In this document: positions 38,370 to 46,864 of the stretch, in pieces
Layout of the letters: every line of letters starts with the position of its first letter
Numbering within the stretch: position 1 is the first letter of the stretch
Origin: an uncultured Trichococcus sp.
GTDB lineage: Bacteria > Bacillota > Bacilli > Lactobacillales > Aerococcaceae
Assembly (NCBI RefSeq): GCF_963663645.1
Contig: NZ_OY760503.1
Span: 2,547,501-2,611,500, forward strand
Length of the DNA: 64,000 nt
Reading direction: 5' to 3'
The notes under the pieces: model-generated
Told to the model about the DNA's origin: nothing
Database searches by the model: none
Seen by the model: only the letters and a program-made list of their open reading frames with translations
Made by a program: the position numbers and the translations under genes

Positions 38370-39035
38370 TTATTTTGCCGCAAGCCAACCTTCGACGATT
38401 TTCTTGCCGCTGGAAGTGCCCAGACGCGTTGCGCCGGCTGCGATGAAAGCCAATGCATCTTCATACGTGCGCACGCCGCCGCTCGCTTTTACGTCCATTA
38501 CAGGACCGACCGTCTTGCGCATCAGTGCGATGTCTTCCAATGTAGCGCCACCTGTTGAAAAACCGGTGGATGTCTTGACAAAGTCGGCACCCGCCTTTTG
38601 GGCCAACTGGCAAGCAATCACTTTTTCCTCGTCGTTCAACAGGCACGTCTCGATGATGACCTTGAGGATTGCCTTGCCCTTGACGGCTTCGACCAAAGCC
38701 GCGATTTCATGTTCGACCGTCTGGTGATCGCCATCCTTCAAAGCTCCGATGTTGATGACCATGTCGACTTCATCGGCACCGTTCTGAACAGCCTGTTTCG
38801 CTTCGAAAGTCTTCACTTCTGCCGTGTTGGCACCATGCGGAAACCCGACGACAGTGCAGACAAGAACATCCGAACCGTCCAGAAAGGCTTCAACCTTTTT
38901 GACCCAGTAGGGTTGTACGCAGACGGATTTGAAGTCGTATTCCTTCGCTTCTTCGCAAAGGGCTTTGATTTCCTTCTCTGTCGCATCTTGTCTTAATAAA
39001 GTGTGATCGATGTATTTGTTCAATTTTTCAACCAT
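38370..39035 (-). CDS. deoC: Deoxyribose-phosphate aldolase
   Basis: Cleaves 2-deoxyribose-5-phosphate to glyceraldehyde-3-phosphate and acetaldehyde in deoxynucleoside catabolism. The 221-residue TIM barrel shows the Schiff-base lysine in [28 protein letters not shown] and [13 protein letters not shown]. It is not in a deo operon here: it is the last gene of an RNA-modification unit and overlaps rsmE by eight bases. AAAGGAG precedes the ATG. Confidence 0.96.
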   Translation of the reverse strand: MVEKLNKYIDHTLLRQDATEKEIKALCEEAKEYDFKSVCVQPYWVKKVEAFLDGSDVLVCTVVGFPHGANTAEVKTFEAKQAVQNGADEVDMVINIGALKDGDHQTVEHEIAALVEAVKGKAILKVIIETCLLNDEEKVIACQLAQKAGADFVKTSTGFSTGGATLEDIALMRKTVGPVMDVKASGGVRTYEDALAFIAAGATRLGTSSGKKIVEGWLAAK

Positions 39036-39804
39036 TTTTATCCGCTCCTTTTCTTAATTCCATTTCATAGGATACTGCCGCCAATGCGTACAAAGGCGCT
39101 GTTTCAGCCCGCAAAATCCTCGGTCCCAACGCACAGCTCTTGTGGCCGGCTTGTCTGAAAGCCGCCAGTTCTTCCGGCGCCAACCCGCCTTCAGGGCCGA
39201 ACACCAACAATAGGGAATCGCCTGTTTCGAGATTTTCCAGGGTGTTCACCAATATGCTGCCCTCGCCGGATTTTGCATCCTCCTCATAGGCAACCAATAC
39301 TTTGCTGTATTTTGAAGCTTCCGCCAGCAACTCTTTGAGGTTGTTGAGAGGATGCACAACCGGTTCTTTTTGACGGTGCGATTGCTCAGCAGCCTCTTTC
39401 GCAATTTTCTGCAGGCGCTGCTGTTTTTTTGCGCTTTTATCAGCTGTCCACTTCACAACCGCATTCTTGGCCGCGAACGGGATGAAGGCTGCCGCGCCCA
39501 ACTCTGTGCCCTTCTGTACGATGTATTCCAGCTTGTCGCCTTTAGGCAAGCCGCAAGCGATCGCAATCTTGACCGGCAGTTCCGTGGAGCGGTCTTCATC
39601 GGCCACCCACTTCAAGCTGACGGTGCTTGCGGATATATCGGTGATTTCCGCAACGAATGAAATGCCGGAGTTGTCGGCCAAATATACCTGTTCGCCCTGC
39701 TTCATGCGCATCACATGCACCATATGGTGATGGAACTCATCCGACAAGATGATCGTCTGCGTTTGATAATCTTTTGCTAGAGGCGGAATGATGTATCGTT
39801 GCAT
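39028..39804 (-). CDS. rsmE: 16S rRNA (uracil(1498)-N3)-methyltransferase
   Basis: SPOUT-class methyltransferase acting on U1498 of 16S rRNA. The 258 residues have an N-terminal PUA-like domain (1-75; [23 protein letters not shown]) and the C-terminal knot with [15 protein letters not shown] and [16 protein letters not shown], the SAM-binding signature. It starts three bases after prmA, whose last codons supply its ribosome site (GGAGG). Confidence 0.96.
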   Translation of the reverse strand: MQRYIIPPLAKDYQTQTIILSDEFHHHMVHVMRMKQGEQVYLADNSGISFVAEITDISASTVSLKWVADEDRSTELPVKIAIACGLPKGDKLEYIVQKGTELGAAAFIPFAAKNAVVKWTADKSAKKQQRLQKIAKEAAEQSHRQKEPVVHPLNNLKELLAEASKYSKVLVAYEEDAKSGEGSILVNTLENLETGDSLLLVFGPEGGLAPEELAAFRQAGHKSCALGPRILRAETAPLYALAAVSYEMELRKGADKNG

Positions 39805-39807
39805 GCT

Positions 39808-40758
39808 TCAATCCTCCAGTTTTTTTGTGCAGATCAGGCAAACCCAATCTTTCATTTGCTTTTCTTGCTCGATCTCAAAGCCGTTGCTGATCAAGGCTTC
39901 AATCAGTTCCTCTTTCTTTGAATCGATGATGCCCGAGAGGATGAAATGGCCATCGTCCTTGAGGTTCTTATAAGCGTCCGGAAGCAACAGCAGCAGGATT
40001 TCCGCCAGGATATTCGCAACGATGATATCCGCTTCCTGATCGGCAATCCCCACCAAAAGGTTGTTTTCTTTGACGATGACATCCGAAGCATACGCATTAT
40101 AAGCGATGTTCTCTTTGGAAACGCGTGTTGCGATTTCGTCGATATCGTAGGCATAGACAGTTTCCGCACCCATGGCCTTGGCTGCTATGCTCAGCACGCC
40201 CGACCCGGTTCCGACATCGATCACTTTTTCGCCGCCGCGCATGACCGCTTCAAGCGCTTCGATGGACAGACGTGTCGTCGGATGCGTGCCGGTGCCGAAG
40301 GCCATCCCGGGATCCAATTGAATCAGCATTTCTTTCTCATCTTCAGGCGTGTACTCTTCCCAATAAGGTACGATCGTCAAAAAACGCGTCAACCGGATCG
40401 GATGGAAATATTCTTTCCAGGAATTTTCCCAATCCTCTTCTTTCACTTGGTTGATCTGCAGCTCATTTTTTCCGATCTTCAGATCAATTTTTTCCAGCTG
40501 TGCAAGCTGATCTTTGATGAACAACACGGTATCCTGGAAACCTTCGTTGTTCGGATAATAAGCCATGATATAAACGGCATGCCCTTCCTCAGGCAAGGCC
40601 CGTTCCTCTTTGATCTGGCCGAAACCATCATCCTGCAGATTGACGAAGTCCAATTCGTCATCTATGGCGACACCTTTCGCACCGGCTTCCATCAATATAT
40701 TCGATACAGCCTCAACCGCTTCGGTAGCAGTCACAACCTTCACTTCATTCCATTCCAT
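39808..40758 (-). CDS. prmA: Ribosomal protein L11 methyltransferase
   Basis: Methylates ribosomal protein L11. The 316-residue protein has an N-terminal substrate-binding part (DPGMAFGTGTHPTTRLSIEAL at about 160-180) and a Rossmann methyltransferase domain with motif I VIDVGTGSGVLSIAA and the NILAEILL block. AAAGGTG precedes the ATG. prmA-rsmE is a conserved Firmicutes pair. Confidence 0.97.
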   Translation of the reverse strand: MEWNEVKVVTATEAVEAVSNILMEAGAKGVAIDDELDFVNLQDDGFGQIKEERALPEEGHAVYIMAYYPNNEGFQDTVLFIKDQLAQLEKIDLKIGKNELQINQVKEEDWENSWKEYFHPIRLTRFLTIVPYWEEYTPEDEKEMLIQLDPGMAFGTGTHPTTRLSIEALEAVMRGGEKVIDVGTGSGVLSIAAKAMGAETVYAYDIDEIATRVSKENIAYNAYASDVIVKENNLLVGIADQEADIIVANILAEILLLLLPDAYKNLKDDGHFILSGIIDSKKEELIEALISNGFEIEQEKQMKDWVCLICTKKLED

Positions 40759-40779
40759 TTACAATCACCTTTCCTATCA

Positions 40780-41262
40780 TCAAGGATAACGATAATACGT
40801 TTCATCAAATCTTCCTAATTCCTTCAGTGTTTCGATTGTCTGCATAAAATTCAGCTCATTCCAATGCAATTCGAAGCTGGAGTCCCCTTCATTGTTCAGA
40901 AAATCCCTGAGTTTGCTGTTTGCTTCGCCGACCGTCAAGCGTATGTTCTTGACCACGGCTTCGGCCAATCCGCCTTGAATCCCCTTTTTCCGGTCGAAAG
41001 GGATGCCGGTCAAGTATTCCTCCGCCCGTATTTTGGAGGATGCGCGATCATAGAACAAAACGGAATCTTCAAAAATGAACCGATCTTCATGATTCGAATG
41101 GCCAAAAATATCAGAAATACTATTATCTGGAGGATAACTGACTTCTAATAATAACACAATTTCGACTGTATGGAAGGGTTTATGCCACTCCAACCGCCAC
41201 TCACAAGGCAAGTGCTGTTCTTCCAATTCCTCGTGGATCTTATCGATCATACTTTTGTCCAT
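40780..41262 (-). CDS. DUF3013 family protein
   Basis: A 160-residue acidic soluble protein matching the Lactobacillales DUF3013 type as I recall it: helical N-terminus (SMIDKIHEELEEQHLPCEWRLEWHK), central FEDSVLFYDRASSK and a terminal NELNFMQTIETLKELGRFDETYYRYP. No catalytic motif is visible. The start ATG 41262 follows GAGGTG; an upstream extension to 41334 lacks support. First gene of the prmA-rsmE-deoC unit, 21 bases before prmA. Function unknown. Confidence 0.75.
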   Translation of the reverse strand: MDKSMIDKIHEELEEQHLPCEWRLEWHKPFHTVEIVLLLEVSYPPDNSISDIFGHSNHEDRFIFEDSVLFYDRASSKIRAEEYLTGIPFDRKKGIQGGLAEAVVKNIRLTVGEANSKLRDFLNNEGDSSFELHWNELNFMQTIETLKELGRFDETYYRYP

Positions 41263-41488
41263 TTCCTCACACCTCGTATCTTCGTTTCGGCAGTGCCCCA
41301 CTGGCTCTGTACCGCCTCGGGATAACGCTCTCAATCCATTGTAGCAAATTACGGGAAAAAGAGATATTCCGGACTATGCATCAACAGATCATTTTTAAGA
41401 AAAACGGCCCGCGATATGAAGGGAACGATTTCTAAAAGGGGTGGTTTGTGATATATTTAGGTCAGGAAAAAAGTTGGAGGGATATTTC

Positions 41489-41863
41489 ATGACAGAACAA
41501 TCAGAGATCAGACAATCCATCGATTACTTAGTCACGCGCATCGCACGCGATTACCAGAAAGAAGAATTCAAAGACAGCTTGAAAGTCCAGATTCCGTTCG
41601 GCCAAAGGGCTGAAATACTGCTGGCTGATGATTACCTCACACCGAATGAAAAATTCATTTTTGAGGATGGCATCGATCCGATGGTAAAAAGTGAACTCTT
41701 CAAAGAGGCCCTTCAATCCAAGACGGATAAGGTCTTCAAGAGTTTTTTGTTGGAGATATTCGGTAAGCAACCGGTTCTTAATGAAAATTTATCCATCACG
41801 ACTACTAAGACGGGCGACAAGCAGTACATCATCATCAATTTCCAAGGAGCCTTGCCCTATTAG
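41489..41863 (+). CDS. Hypothetical protein, unknown family
   Basis: A 124-residue soluble protein I do not recognise. The start ATG 41489 has GGAGG eight bases upstream. The sequence is mixed helix/strand: a helical N-terminal third (EIRQSIDYLVTRIARDYQKEEF), the acidic loop ADDYLTPNEKFIFEDGIDP, a second helix, and a final pair of beta-like segments (SITTTKTGDKQYIIINFQGALPY). No signal peptide, membrane helix, Cys pair or known active-site motif. It is divergent from the prmA operon and in the same direction as gpsB, 169 bases upstream of it. Confidence 0.7.
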   Translation: MTEQSEIRQSIDYLVTRIARDYQKEEFKDSLKVQIPFGQRAEILLADDYLTPNEKFIFEDGIDPMVKSELFKEALQSKTDKVFKSFLLEIFGKQPVLNENLSITTTKTGDKQYIIINFQGALPY

Positions 41864-41919
41864 GCTTTCCTTCCATTCCCTGCTGTTACGCACATCGTCG
41901 GGCGCAATAAAAAATTAAG

Positions 41920-41948
41920 TTGAGTTTTTCCGAAAAGCCTGATATGAT
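41920..41948 (+). promoter_or_regulatory. Upstream promoter of gpsB
   Basis: -35 TTGAGT (41920-41925), 17-base spacer, extended -10 TGATATGAT with hexamer 41943-41948. Confidence 0.6.
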
Positions 41949-41986
41949 GTTGATTAGAATATTTGCTTATTAATATTACTGTTTTA

Positions 41987-41995
41987 TGCTATACT
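41987..41995 (+). promoter_or_regulatory. Second, extended -10 promoter of gpsB
   Basis: TGCTATACT (TGn plus TATACT, 41987-41995), about 38 bases before the gpsB start. The region 17 bases upstream is AT-rich with no consensus -35. Confidence 0.5.
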
Positions 41996-42032
41996 GTTTA
42001 GGTAACAAGGACAACTAACGAGGTGTGCAAAT

Positions 42033-42374
42033 ATGGCAGATAAAAATCTAACAACTAAAGATATTCTGCAAAAAGAATTCAAAAGCGCTATGAGAGGCTA
42101 TAACGTTGCAGAAGTCGATGAATTCCTGGATATGATCATAAGGGATTATGAATCTTATCAAAAAGATCTTTCTTATCTTCAAAGCGAAAATGAACGTTTG
42201 ATGAGCCGTGTTGACGAGTTGACGAAGCAAGCAGTTTTAGCTAAGCCGACGCAATCGAATGTTTCTTCAGTCGGCAGTGGTGTAACGAACTTTGACATTC
42301 TGAAACGCCTTTCCAACTTGGAGAAACATGTATTCGGTTCAAAACTGGATGAAACAAACGAAGAAGCAAACTAG
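42033..42374 (+). CDS. gpsB: Cell division regulator GpsB
   Basis: DivIVA-like adaptor that links penicillin-binding proteins to the division machinery. The 113-residue protein has the membrane-binding N-terminal motif DILQKEFKSAMRGYNVAEVDEFLDMIIRDYE, a coiled coil to about residue 70, a variable linker, and the short C-terminal hexamerising helix FDILKRLSNLEKHVFG. GAGGTG precedes the ATG. The gpsB-rnpB-rRNA methyltransferase order matches Bacillus ypsB-rnpB-ypsC. Confidence 0.96.
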   Translation: MADKNLTTKDILQKEFKSAMRGYNVAEVDEFLDMIIRDYESYQKDLSYLQSENERLMSRVDELTKQAVLAKPTQSNVSSVGSGVTNFDILKRLSNLEKHVFGSKLDETNEEAN

Positions 42375-42383
42375 CATCAAAAG

Positions 42384-42768
42384 ACATTTGTAAATTTCGG
42401 GTAATTGCGGTCTCCTTTATGGAGGCTGAGGAAAGTCCATGCTCGCACAAGCTGAGATGCTTGTAGTGTTCGTGCTTAGCGAAACAATAAGCTAAGGCAA
42501 TCGATAGATTGACGGCAGAAAAAAAGGCTAAGGGCTCTGCCTATGCCTGAGTATTCTTGAAAGTGCCACAGTGACGAAGCAGACGGGGAAACCTTTCTGG
42601 TGGAACGCGGTAAACCCCTCGAGCGAGCAACCCAAACTTTGGTAGGGGCACTCTTTCCAAGGAAATGAACGAGGGAAAGAGGCAGAAATGCAGATAGATA
42701 ATTACCTCCGCCATCAGAGGCCTGGCTCCGATGGCGCGACAGAACATGGCTTACAGAAATTTACAAAT
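42384..42768 (+). ncRNA. rnpB: RNase P RNA, class B
   Basis: Catalytic RNA of RNase P. The closing helix P1 is formed by ATTTGTAAATTTC (42384-42396) and GAAATTTACAAAT (42756-42768). Conserved core elements are visible: GAGGAAAGTCCATGCTCGC near 42426, AGGGCTCTGCCTATGCC near 42530, and ACAGAACATGGCTTACAG near 42740. It is followed by CAGGC and a T-run (42774 onward) that probably ends transcription. It lies ten bases after gpsB. Confidence 0.95.
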
Positions 42769-42879
42769 CAGGCTTTTTTTCTTCAAAAGAATACGATCGA
42801 GGATGGGACAAGCTAATTTTTGTCCCATTTTTCGTGCATTATCCGGCAATTTCTAAGGCAAAACAATAAGGAGTTATCA

Positions 42880-44052
42880 ATGAAAACATATCAATTAGTG
42901 GCTACGGCCGCAAGCGGCATCGAAGCCATCACCGGCAATGAGCTGAAGAAAATGGGCTACAATGTCCAAGTAGAAAACGGCAAAGCCTACTTCTCCGGTA
43001 CGGAAGCGGACATCATCACCACCAACCTATGGCTGCGCACCGCTGACCGCATCAAAATCGTGTTCGGCAAATTTGAAGCCAAAACTTTCGATGATCTTTT
43101 CGAGCAAACGAAAGCTTTGCCATGGGAACAAATCCTTCCGATGGATGCGGAATTCCCTGTTTCCGGCAAATCGCAAAAATCGACCTTGTACAGCGTCCCG
43201 GATTGCCAAGCGATCGTCAAAAAGGCCATCGTCAACCGCCTGAGCGAATACTACCACCGTCGCACCCGTTTGCCTGAATCCGGCGCCCTCTATCCGATCG
43301 AAGTGGCCATCAACAAAGATGAAGTGATCCTGACGATCGACACGAGCGGATCCAGTCTGTTTAAACGCGGTTACCGTTCCGAAAAAGGCGGCGCTCCATT
43401 GAAGGAAAACATGGCAGCCGCTTTGGTGATGCTGACCAATTGGTTCCCGGATCGCCCCTTCTATGACCCGACTTGCGGCTCCGGCACGATTCCGATCGAA
43501 GCGGCTTTGATCGGTCTGAACATCGCTCCTGGATTGAAACGCTCTTTCCCTTCCGAAGAATGGAACATTTTTGAAGAAGGTTTGTGGGATCGCATCCGCA
43601 ACGAAGCTAAAGCTGCCGCTAACTTCGATGTGAAATTGGATATCGGCGGTTCCGACATCGATCCGCATGTCATCGCCATCGCGAAAAGCAATGCCGAAAA
43701 AGCGGGCGTTGCGGATTATGTCACTTTCAAACAATTGGCGTTGGCCGACTTCACGACAACCAAAGAATACGGTACAATCGTCTGCAACCCGCCATACGGT
43801 GAGCGCCTCTCCGATCAGGAAGAAATCGAAATACTCTACAAAGAGATGGGCCAAGTTTTCCGTCCGTTGAAGACATGGAGCAAATACATCCTGACTAGCG
43901 AGTTGCTTTTCGAAGAATTCTACGGCGAAAAAGCCACGAAAAAACGCAAACTCTACAACGGCAGATTGCGTACCGATCTGTTCCAATATTGGGGTACGCG
44001 CCCTCCTAGAGTCAAAAAAGAGCTTGATGCCAGCGAAACCAAAGGGAAATAA
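42880..44052 (+). CDS. THUMP-domain rRNA methyltransferase (RlmL/YpsC type)
   Basis: A 390-residue class I methyltransferase for 23S rRNA guanine N2. The N-terminal THUMP domain (about 45-155) is followed by a ferredoxin-like linker and the UPF0020 domain: FYDPTCGSGTIPIEAALI (motif I) and the catalytic NPPYGERL (motif IV). ATG 42880 has AAGGAG six bases upstream. The family and position (after rnpB) match YpsC. It lacks the second methyltransferase half (RlmK) found in E. coli RlmKL. Confidence 0.92.
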   Translation: MKTYQLVATAASGIEAITGNELKKMGYNVQVENGKAYFSGTEADIITTNLWLRTADRIKIVFGKFEAKTFDDLFEQTKALPWEQILPMDAEFPVSGKSQKSTLYSVPDCQAIVKKAIVNRLSEYYHRRTRLPESGALYPIEVAINKDEVILTIDTSGSSLFKRGYRSEKGGAPLKENMAAALVMLTNWFPDRPFYDPTCGSGTIPIEAALIGLNIAPGLKRSFPSEEWNIFEEGLWDRIRNEAKAAANFDVKLDIGGSDIDPHVIAIAKSNAEKAGVADYVTFKQLALADFTTTKEYGTIVCNPPYGERLSDQEEIEILYKEMGQVFRPLKTWSKYILTSELLFEEFYGEKATKKRKLYNGRLRTDLFQYWGTRPPRVKKELDASETKGK

Positions 44053-44069
44053 TCCTGATTGAATGAATA

Positions 44070-44120
44070 AAAGCATTCTGTACGATCCCGCATCAGGGGC
44101 GTACAGAATGCTTTATTTTT
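44070..44120. terminator. Bidirectional terminator after the rRNA methyltransferase gene
   Basis: AAGCATTCTGTACG (44071-44084) and CGTACAGAATGCTT (44100-44113) are perfectly complementary, followed by TATTTTTTTT on the plus strand. Confidence 0.9.
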
Positions 44121-44158
44121 TTTGATAGGATATCCGCTTTGTATGGAACAGCTTTTGA

Positions 44159-45194
44159 TTAAGGTCTGATCAACACTTTCAACGCTTCGCGATTGTCCAT
44201 GGCTCTGTAGCCATCCGGAACGCCGTCCAGATCGACTGTCACATCGAAGACACGGCCAGGCTCCAACGTACCGTCAAGGATGTCCGGCAAAAGTTCTTCC
44301 ATATAGGCACGAGTCGGTGCCGGTCCTCCGGTAAGCGTAATGTTGCGGCCGAAAAGGCTCGCAAAGCCGACAGGAGCTTCGACATACTGCGGAACACCGA
44401 CACGGCTGATGACTCCGCCAGCACGGACAGCACCCAGGCTCATCTCATAAGCGGGCATCAGACCGACACATTCGAGCACGACATGCGTGCCCTCCCCGTT
44501 AGTCAATTCCTTGACTTTCGCGATCCCCTCATCGCCTCGTTCAGCGATGACATCCGTTGCACCGAATTCGAATCCAAGATCGGTACGCTCTTTGTGACGG
44601 CCCATCAAGATAATCTTTTTCCGCTCCAAGTTTCTTCGCTGAAAGGACAGCCAGAAGGCCTACAGCACCGTCTCCGATGACCGTCACAGTCGTATTCTCG
44701 TTGACTCCGCCCATTACTGCCGCATGATAACCCGTTCCGTATACATCGGATAAAGTCAACAATGAAGGCAACAGAGGAGAATTCTCGTCAATGTAGTCGG
44801 GTAATTTAAACATGCTGCCCTGCGCTTGAGGCACCCGAACGTATTCCGCTTGGCAACCGGTCATGAAGCCGCCATTTACGCAGGAAGTCATCAAGCCTTC
44901 TTTACAAAACGGACAAGTGTTGTCGCCGTATGCGAAAGGAACAACGACCAAATCGCCTTTTTTGAATCCAGAAACTTCAGAACCCATTACGTCGATTCTG
45001 CCGAGTACTTCATGCCCCATCGCTTCGCCTTCACCGTGCTCGTGCGCATGCATGCTGTGGTATGGATGCAAGTCACTTCCGCAGATGCAGGCAACCACTA
45101 CTTTCAGGATCACATCCGTTGGTTTCTGTATTTCAGGGACGGAAATTTCTTCCACGCGCACATCGCCGGCCGCGTACATTATGTTTGCTTTCAT
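44159..45194 (-). pseudogene. Frameshifted zinc-dependent alcohol dehydrogenase
   Basis: Medium-chain dehydrogenase split over two frames. The first (45194-44541, ATG six bases after GGTGGAG) holds the catalytic zinc ligands CICGSDLHP and GHEVLG, the structural zinc cysteines CPFCKEGLMTSC and the start of the Rossmann fold (TVIGDGAVGLLAVLSAKKLGAEK). The second resumes IILMGRHKERTDLGFEFGATDV to the C-terminus. An extra A in a run of five (44616-44620) causes the shift; four A's restore one 344-residue protein. As written the product loses most of the NAD(P)-binding domain. First of three damaged redox genes here, or a sequencing error in a homopolymer. Confidence 0.88.
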
Positions 45195-45205
45195 CTGTTT
45201 CTCCA

Positions 45206-45254
45206 CCTTTTCTTGATAATCACTTGCGCTTGCAGAAACCAAGGGTAACACTTA
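45206..45254 (-). promoter_or_regulatory. Possible MerR-type promoter of the alcohol dehydrogenase
   Basis: On the minus strand TTGCCT is separated by a 19-base spacer from TACCCT, upstream of the dehydrogenase start, and AACACTT...AAGTGTT arms surround the region. The long spacer resembles MerR-regulated promoters, but the dyad is imperfect. Confidence 0.3.
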
Positions 45255-45341
45255 AAGCCCACATGAAGGCAAGTGTTTTCTGAAAATATTATTATTGGAT
45301 CAATATTATCCGCACTGAATTGATTCCCGCATCAACCGCGT

Positions 45342-46115
45342 TTATTTTTGCCCCACGCCGAACTGACCGAGCGTTTTTTCTTCTGAACGCCCTGTTGTCG
45401 GTTCCGGGGCTAGGGAAAGCGAACTGATTTCTGCCCGCAATTCAGGCGTCATCTCAAAATCGGCTGCAGCCAAGGAATCCTCCAGTTGAGCCAGATTCCT
45501 GGCTCCAATGATTGGGGCAGTCACGGCTGGGTGGCTTTTTGCCCAAGCGACAGCTAATGTAGCCGGGCTTACGCCCAGTTTATTGGCGAAGGCCGTGAAG
45601 CGACTGAGCAACTCCCTTTCCGAAATGCCAAGCGCATCCATGATCTGCCAGGCTGCCCAATTGCTGACGCCGGAGTAGAGGATTTTCCCTTGTTTTTGCA
45701 GATCATCCAAAGTGCGCAAAGTCAATTCTATATCGGTAGTCGGGTCGAAATAATGCAGGATATAGAAATCGATGTAGTCCGTATCCAAGCGTTTCAGACT
45801 GGCGTCGATGCTTGTGAGTATATGCTTACGGGATAGACCGCGCTCATTGACATTCGGTGTTTTCGATGTCGGGAAGAAGACTTTGCTTGCAATCACAAGC
45901 TCCTCCCGTTGCCCCTTCATCAATTTCCCGAGAATTTCTTCGGACCGGCCGTGCGAATACATATCTGCTGTATCAAAAAAATTGATTCCAGCCTCAAGAC
46001 AGCGGTTATACAATGCTTTTGACGTTTCTTCATCCGCATCGCCACCAAAAGACATGGCTCCAAAACACAAATCAGATACTTTTATCCCGGTTCTGCCGAC
46101 TGTTGTATATTGCAT
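45342..46115 (-). CDS. Aldo/keto reductase with internal deletion (probably inactive)
   Basis: NADPH-dependent aldo/keto reductase fold, but only 257 residues instead of about 325-340. The N-terminal part is normal and keeps the catalytic tetrad (Asp48 and Tyr53 in FDTADMYSHG, Lys78 in ASKV, His121 in LHYFD). After GVSNWAAWQIMDALGISERE (to about residue 168) it jumps directly to SRFTAFANKLGVSPATLAVAW, missing the strands that carry the NQ/QxxYN and SPLGGG cofactor segments. The frame is kept. The barrel can hardly close, so this is best read as a decaying gene. Start ATG 46115 follows AGAGG at ten bases. Confidence 0.85.
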   Translation of the reverse strand: MQYTTVGRTGIKVSDLCFGAMSFGGDADEETSKALYNRCLEAGINFFDTADMYSHGRSEEILGKLMKGQREELVIASKVFFPTSKTPNVNERGLSRKHILTSIDASLKRLDTDYIDFYILHYFDPTTDIELTLRTLDDLQKQGKILYSGVSNWAAWQIMDALGISERELLSRFTAFANKLGVSPATLAVAWAKSHPAVTAPIIGARNLAQLEDSLAAADFEMTPELRAEISSLSLAPEPTTGRSEEKTLGQFGVGQK

Positions 46116-46156
46116 TGATTATCATCCTCTCATAGTTGAATAACGGACAATTAGGA

Positions 46157-46765
46157 TCATTCCGGACGATTGATGCCGACACTTTCACGGACATAAAGGG
46201 TCGGATCGGCAGCAAGGCGAACAACCAGATCCGCGATGCTTTTTCTGGATACATCGTGTCCGCCGAACGGCTCGCCTTTGACGGAAATTTCATAATCGGT
46301 ATCGTTGCTGCTGTCGAACCAGCCCGGACGGATGATCGTATAATCCAAACCGGAAGCCTCAATGACGTCAGCCGCGTCACGGTACGTCTGCAATACCGGA
46401 TTGGAGCGAAGGTTGCCGGAAGAACCGATTGAAGCTGGGATTTCATTATAGATACCCATAGAAGCAATAAATATCAAACGGTTTACTCCAACGCGTTTCA
46501 TCGATTCCACAATCGCCTTGGCCATTTTCCCTAGATTCCCTGTCAAAGAGGCAAATACTACATCCTGGCCAGAGATGACCTTGTCAAGGTCGGATGCATT
46601 CATCACATCACCCGAAACGGCAATTTCTCTCGTTGAATCGATCGGCTTGAGCTTTTCCGGACGCCGCGAGAAAAGCGTCAATTCATCGTTGGTTTTTTCA
46701 AGGAACAGCTTTCTTGCTACGCGACCAACAGAACCGGTTGCGCCGATAATCACTATTTTTGTCAT
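46157..46765 (-). CDS. NAD(P)H-binding atypical short-chain dehydrogenase
   Basis: A 202-residue Rossmann protein of the NmrA/YwnB-like group: glycine motif GATGSVGR at the N-terminus, LFSRRPEKL for cofactor phosphate contact, the core FIASMGIYNE and YTIIRPGWF. It appears intact. ATG 46765 lies eight bases after GAGG; the neighbouring ATG 46768 is also possible. It is divergent from the truncated SDR gene, with a perfect MerR-type dyad between them. Probable oxidoreductase or redox sensor; substrate unknown. Confidence 0.85.
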   Translation of the reverse strand: MTKIVIIGATGSVGRVARKLFLEKTNDELTLFSRRPEKLKPIDSTREIAVSGDVMNASDLDKVISGQDVVFASLTGNLGKMAKAIVESMKRVGVNRLIFIASMGIYNEIPASIGSSGNLRSNPVLQTYRDAADVIEASGLDYTIIRPGWFDSSNDTDYEISVKGEPFGGHDVSRKSIADLVVRLAADPTLYVRESVGINRPE

Positions 46766-46801
46766 CATTTCCACCTCATATTTCGTGTTGATAAGAGTAT
46801 G

Positions 46802-46834
46802 GTATCACTTGGAGTCCACTCCAAGAGCTATAGT
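46802..46834. promoter_or_regulatory. MerR-type operator/promoter in the divergent redox intergenic region
   Basis: CTTGGAGTCCACTCCAAG (46808-46825) has perfect eight-base arms. On the plus strand it sits in a 19-base spacer between ATCACT and TATAGT (46829-46834), the geometry of MerR-family promoters; on the minus strand a 19-base spacer also separates AGCTCT and TACCAT. No MerR gene is in the window. Confidence 0.65.
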
Positions 46835-46864
46835 CAGAACAGAAATGAAATGGAGGTAAGATTG

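Noticed and set aside
39946-40818. A 290-residue plus-strand open frame opposite prmA
   Set aside because: Shadow of an intact prmA with clear catalytic motifs; no independent signals.
43027-44076. A 349-residue open frame on the minus strand opposite the THUMP methyltransferase gene
   Set aside because: It is an antisense shadow of a well-conserved gene. It has no ribosome site, and its composition (Phe, Arg, Gln, His rich, low complexity) is typical of reverse-frame translation.
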